NCBI GenBank assembly: GCA_038750655.1
Contig: JBCDGZ010000060.1
Span: 1 to 42,189, forward strand
Direction: 5' to 3'
Source of the DNA: JBCDGZ01 sp038750655
Lineage (GTDB): Bacteria > Bacteroidota > Bacteroidia > Chitinophagales > Saprospiraceae
Length of the DNA: 42,189 nt
The notes beneath the pieces are model-generated. The model saw nothing but the letters and a program-made list of their open reading frames with translations, was not told where the DNA came from and ran no database searches. Position numbers and translations under genes: made by a program. Shown piece after piece: positions 39,760 to 42,189 of the stretch. Numbering within the stretch: the first letter of the stretch is position 1; every line of letters begins with the position of its first letter.

Positions 39760-40890
39760 CTAATTTGAGGTACGAATATGATCTACTATTGTTGCTGAGT
39801 CCGTGAAAATCGTTCCCAGAATGCCCCCTAGCTTGTAATTATCAAAACCTACAAAGTAGAGGCCCTCGTGAAAACCCTCGGCAATAGGGCCTACCGGGCA
39901 ACCAAATTTATCCAATAATTTTACGCCTTTTTCTATAAAATCTTCCACCTTAGCGCGATAGCCGGTGGCCAGGATTACCTGATCGAAAGCGATGTGCTCG
40001 CCGTTTTGAAACTGCACACCCTCCGAGGTGAAGTGTTCAATCCCATTGACCACCTTGATTTTTCCAGCCTTAATGGCGGCGACGGTACCAATATCTACCA
40101 CCGGGGTCTTGCCCGTCTCCCGAAGCTGTACGGCTGGGTACATCTTAGAAGATTCCAAGCCATACTTACGCAGGTCGCCGAAGTATAAACCTCTGATCTT
40201 CGAGCCCAGCCAATCGCCGAACCCAAAGGGCAGTTTGGCCAATTGCTTCGACGTCGTCTGCACCGGCCGACCGTTCAAATCACGCGGAACAATGCTAACC
40301 GGCCCCCGCACCGAAATGTAGGTTGTCACCCCATGCTCTGATAAATCCAAGGCCACTTCAGCCCCCGTATTGCCCATCCCAATCACCAACACCTGCTGGC
40401 CTTTGTAAGGCTCCGGATTCTTGTAGTCAATGCTATGGATGATCTTACCCTGAAAGTCGTCCTGGCCTTTCCAGCTGGGAATATTGGGCACGCGATTCAC
40501 TCCCGTAGCGATGATCACCCTTTCCGTCAGGTAACTATTTCCACTTTTCGTCTCCACCTTCCAATGGCCCTCCTCCTGCTTTTTTACCGACACCACTTCC
40601 TCCCCAAATTTGGGTTGGATGTCAAAATGCTTGGCGTACTGATCGAAGTAATCCGTGAGCTGCTTTCTGGGCACATACAAGGGATAATCCTCCGGGAATT
40701 CCAGCAGCGGCAGATGCGACAGCTGCTTGACGGTATGGAGGTGCAGCCGGTCGTAGTGATGATGCCAGGCATTGCCCACATGTTGGCTGCGTTCCAGGAT
40801 TTCGAAGTCGACACCGGCCTGGCGCATTCGCCCGGCGGTGGCCAAACCGGCGGGGCCGGCACCAATGATGAGGTTAGGTAGGATAGACAT
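39760..40890 (-). CDS. Flavin-dependent monooxygenase-like protein (FMO/YUCCA type)
   Basis: A 376-residue two-dinucleotide flavoprotein. The FAD motif is GAGPAG at 10-15. The FMO fingerprint FxGxxxHxxxY is present as FQGKIIHSIDY near 145, and the NADPH motif GMGNTG near 172. FDQVILATGYRAKV near 300 is the usual ATG motif. Length and layout fit short FMOs such as the YUCCA group, which oxygenate indole-3-pyruvate, but the substrate here is unknown. The next gene upstream (KstD-like dehydrogenase) ends 17 nt before its start, so the two are probably one operon. Confidence 0.9.
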   Translation of the reverse strand: MSILPNLIIGAGPAGLATAGRMRQAGVDFEILERSQHVGNAWHHHYDRLHLHTVKQLSHLPLLEFPEDYPLYVPRKQLTDYFDQYAKHFDIQPKFGEEVVSVKKQEEGHWKVETKSGNSYLTERVIIATGVNRVPNIPSWKGQDDFQGKIIHSIDYKNPEPYKGQQVLVIGMGNTGAEVALDLSEHGVTTYISVRGPVSIVPRDLNGRPVQTTSKQLAKLPFGFGDWLGSKIRGLYFGDLRKYGLESSKMYPAVQLRETGKTPVVDIGTVAAIKAGKIKVVNGIEHFTSEGVQFQNGEHIAFDQVILATGYRAKVEDFIEKGVKLLDKFGCPVGPIAEGFHEGLYFVGFDNYKLGGILGTIFTDSATIVDHIRTSN

Positions 40891-40907
40891 AAATAAAGAT
40901 TATGAGA

Positions 40908-42189
40908 TTAAGCTAATCGCTTGCCGGCAATGGCCTTGGCGGTTACTCGGGCAGTGATGACGCATCCTCCGAGGAAGGTGCCTTCCAGAGAGCGCAGTCC
41001 GTGCATCCCGCCCCCTCCAAAGCCTGCGGCCTCGCCGACGGCATAAAGCCCCGGAATCGGCTCCTGCAAGCCCTTGGCATCCGGCTGACTGAGCACCTGC
41101 CCGTCCAGATTGGTCTGAATGCCGCCCAGGCTCTTGCGCGAGAGGATGAACTCCCGAATGGCGATGAACGGCCCCGCCTTAGGATCGCCGATGGCCTGCA
41201 TATTACAGGTCCGGGCTTTGTCACCCCGCCACTTGCGCGCGTGCGCAATGCGCTGTTGCTGCTCATCCGGATAGGGCGGACCCTGCTTGAGCAATTGGTC
41301 GTACTCCTCCACGGCACTTTTAACGTGAGCCAGCTGCACATCCTGCTCGCCCGTCAAGGCGTTCATGCGCTCTACCAATTCTTCCAGGGTATCCGCCGCG
41401 ATCATGTCCTCACAGTCGTCCAATATTTGATGCACCAGTTTCTTATTGCCCAGTATCACGGAGGAAACGAATTTGAAAAACTTTTTATCTCTGAAAGCGG
41501 GATTGTGCTCCGAGCCCGAGATGGCAAATTCCTTATAAGCGATTTTGGCGTTGAGCAGTTGCCAGGAGTATTTTTTGGGTTCTTGGCAGATGCGCTCTAC
41601 CAGGAAACGGGTATCGTAGGCCGTGATCAGGGGGCGGGGGCCGATGCGTTGGCCTTGGTAGTTGAGCCAGAGGGCGGATTTGCAGGGGACGAGGCTCAGG
41701 CCATGTTCTGGTTTGCGAGGTTGGTAGTGGCGGATGCCGGCGGCGTAGTTCCATTGCTTGTCGAGGTTGACGACATTGCCTTTGATTTTGACTGTGGCGT
41801 CGTGTAGATCGCCGATGGCGTATTTGTGGGCGCCGTTGAGGATGACCTTGGGGGGCTCGCCCCAAGGCTTGTACCAATGCTGGCGCACCTTGTCGATGCT
41901 GCCGTTGATGCCACCGGTCGCTACGATCACCAGATCGCCTTCGGCCTCGAAGGGAACGCCGCTTTGCTCCTGTGTGCCCCGCACGCCGTAGACGCCGCTG
42001 GTGTTGCCCAGCAGCTCGGTAACCCGGTGCCCGTAGAGGATTTGCAGCTTGGCCGGCGCATTGCGATGGCTAAGCAGCTTTCGATTCAAGACCTTGACCA
42101 GCTCCCAGCCAGTTCCCCAGACCATATGGAAGCGGGGCACCGAGTTGCCATCCTCGTCTAGGCCGCGCTCGGCCCAGTTGAGCACGCGG
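40908..42189 (-). CDS. FAD-binding dehydrogenase, KstD/fumarate-reductase-like (partial, 5' end outside window)
   Basis: At least 425 residues of an FAD-dependent dehydrogenase. The N-terminal FAD-binding GxGxxG lies beyond the right edge, so the gene is incomplete only because of the window. Visible are GDLVIVATGGINGSIDKVRQHW (FAD/ATG motif) and ARTCNMQAIGDPKAGPFIAIREFILSRKSLGGIQTNLDGQVL. The C-terminal FAD motif is IPGLYAVGEAAGFGGGGMHGLRSLEGTFLGGCVITARVTAKAI. This ending is characteristic of the FAD-binding-2 dehydrogenases that resemble 3-ketosteroid dehydrogenase and flavocytochrome c. Substrate unknown. It lies first in an operon with the FMO-like gene. Confidence 0.88.
   Translation of the reverse strand, partial: RVLNWAERGLDEDGNSVPRFHMVWGTGWELVKVLNRKLLSHRNAPAKLQILYGHRVTELLGNTSGVYGVRGTQEQSGVPFEAEGDLVIVATGGINGSIDKVRQHWYKPWGEPPKVILNGAHKYAIGDLHDATVKIKGNVVNLDKQWNYAAGIRHYQPRKPEHGLSLVPCKSALWLNYQGQRIGPRPLITAYDTRFLVERICQEPKKYSWQLLNAKIAYKEFAISGSEHNPAFRDKKFFKFVSSVILGNKKLVHQILDDCEDMIAADTLEELVERMNALTGEQDVQLAHVKSAVEEYDQLLKQGPPYPDEQQQRIAHARKWRGDKARTCNMQAIGDPKAGPFIAIREFILSRKSLGGIQTNLDGQVLSQPDAKGLQEPIPGLYAVGEAAGFGGGGMHGLRSLEGTFLGGCVITARVTAKAIAGKRLA

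Noticed and set aside
41001..41807. 268-residue open frame on the plus strand
   Set aside because: Antisense to the KstD-like dehydrogenase; no independent support.

Overview
The window most likely comes from a Bacteroidetes bacterium, probably a Saprospiraceae/Lewinella-like marine member (inference). The reasons are a secreted protein with a gliding-motility type C-terminal domain (type IX secretion, type B sorting), a few promoters with the Bacteroidetes TAnnTTTG box, little Shine-Dalgarno signal before starts, and many orphan FtsX permeases, TPR lipoproteins and outer-membrane barrels typical of the phylum. No rRNA, tRNA, CRISPR array, integrase or transposase was seen.

Layout. 1-9.8 kb: cell-surface and housekeeping accessory genes (IgGFc-binding/PKD surface protein, YD-repeat secreted protein, FtsX/MacB permease, DM13 lipoprotein with an outer-membrane barrel, TPR lipoprotein, DinB protein). 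9.8-10.4 kb: a non-coding stretch with a degenerate 22-bp tandem array just before an HxlR regulator. 10.4-19.5 kb: a biosynthetic cluster: FAD oxidoreductase, two paralogous methyltransferases and a type III polyketide synthase, then (after one opposite-strand gene) a FabL-like enoyl reductase, a FabZ-like dehydratase, a FabF-like ketosynthase, an ACP and a small membrane protein. The simplest reading is that a dedicated dissociated fatty-acid-type system makes an acyl starter, which the type III PKS extends and cyclises into a resorcinol- or pyrone-like lipid, then methylated and oxidised. 19.5-24.8 kb: sarcosine-oxidase-like flavoenzyme, Uma2 nuclease-fold protein, TPR protein, metallo-beta-lactamase-fold protein, and a translationally coupled cysE-cysM cysteine operon.

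25.0-33.8 kb: a divergent three-gene module: a 1308-residue AAA+ (MoxR-like) ATPase with a long beta-rich and helical N-terminal part, facing a von Willebrand factor A protein with a complete MIDAS, which overlaps by 17 nt a 704-residue beta-rich protein with no recognised domain. A Fic protein ends 3 nt beyond. This ATPase/VWA/third-protein trio is my leading candidate for a poorly described system. 34.7-42.2 kb: a small hypothetical, an AspT/YidE-type transporter with a thiolase, ATP-dependent PEP carboxykinase, and an operon of a flavin monooxygenase-like protein and a KstD-like FAD dehydrogenase that runs off the right edge.

Two inverted copies (28981-29105 and 37951-38081) of a ~125-130 bp structured repeat share outer arms but carry different internal hairpins, and one copy has a clean insertion of a 20-bp perfect palindrome. 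Several genes meet tail to tail with 0-4 nt between or overlapping, so there is little intergenic DNA except where these structures lie.
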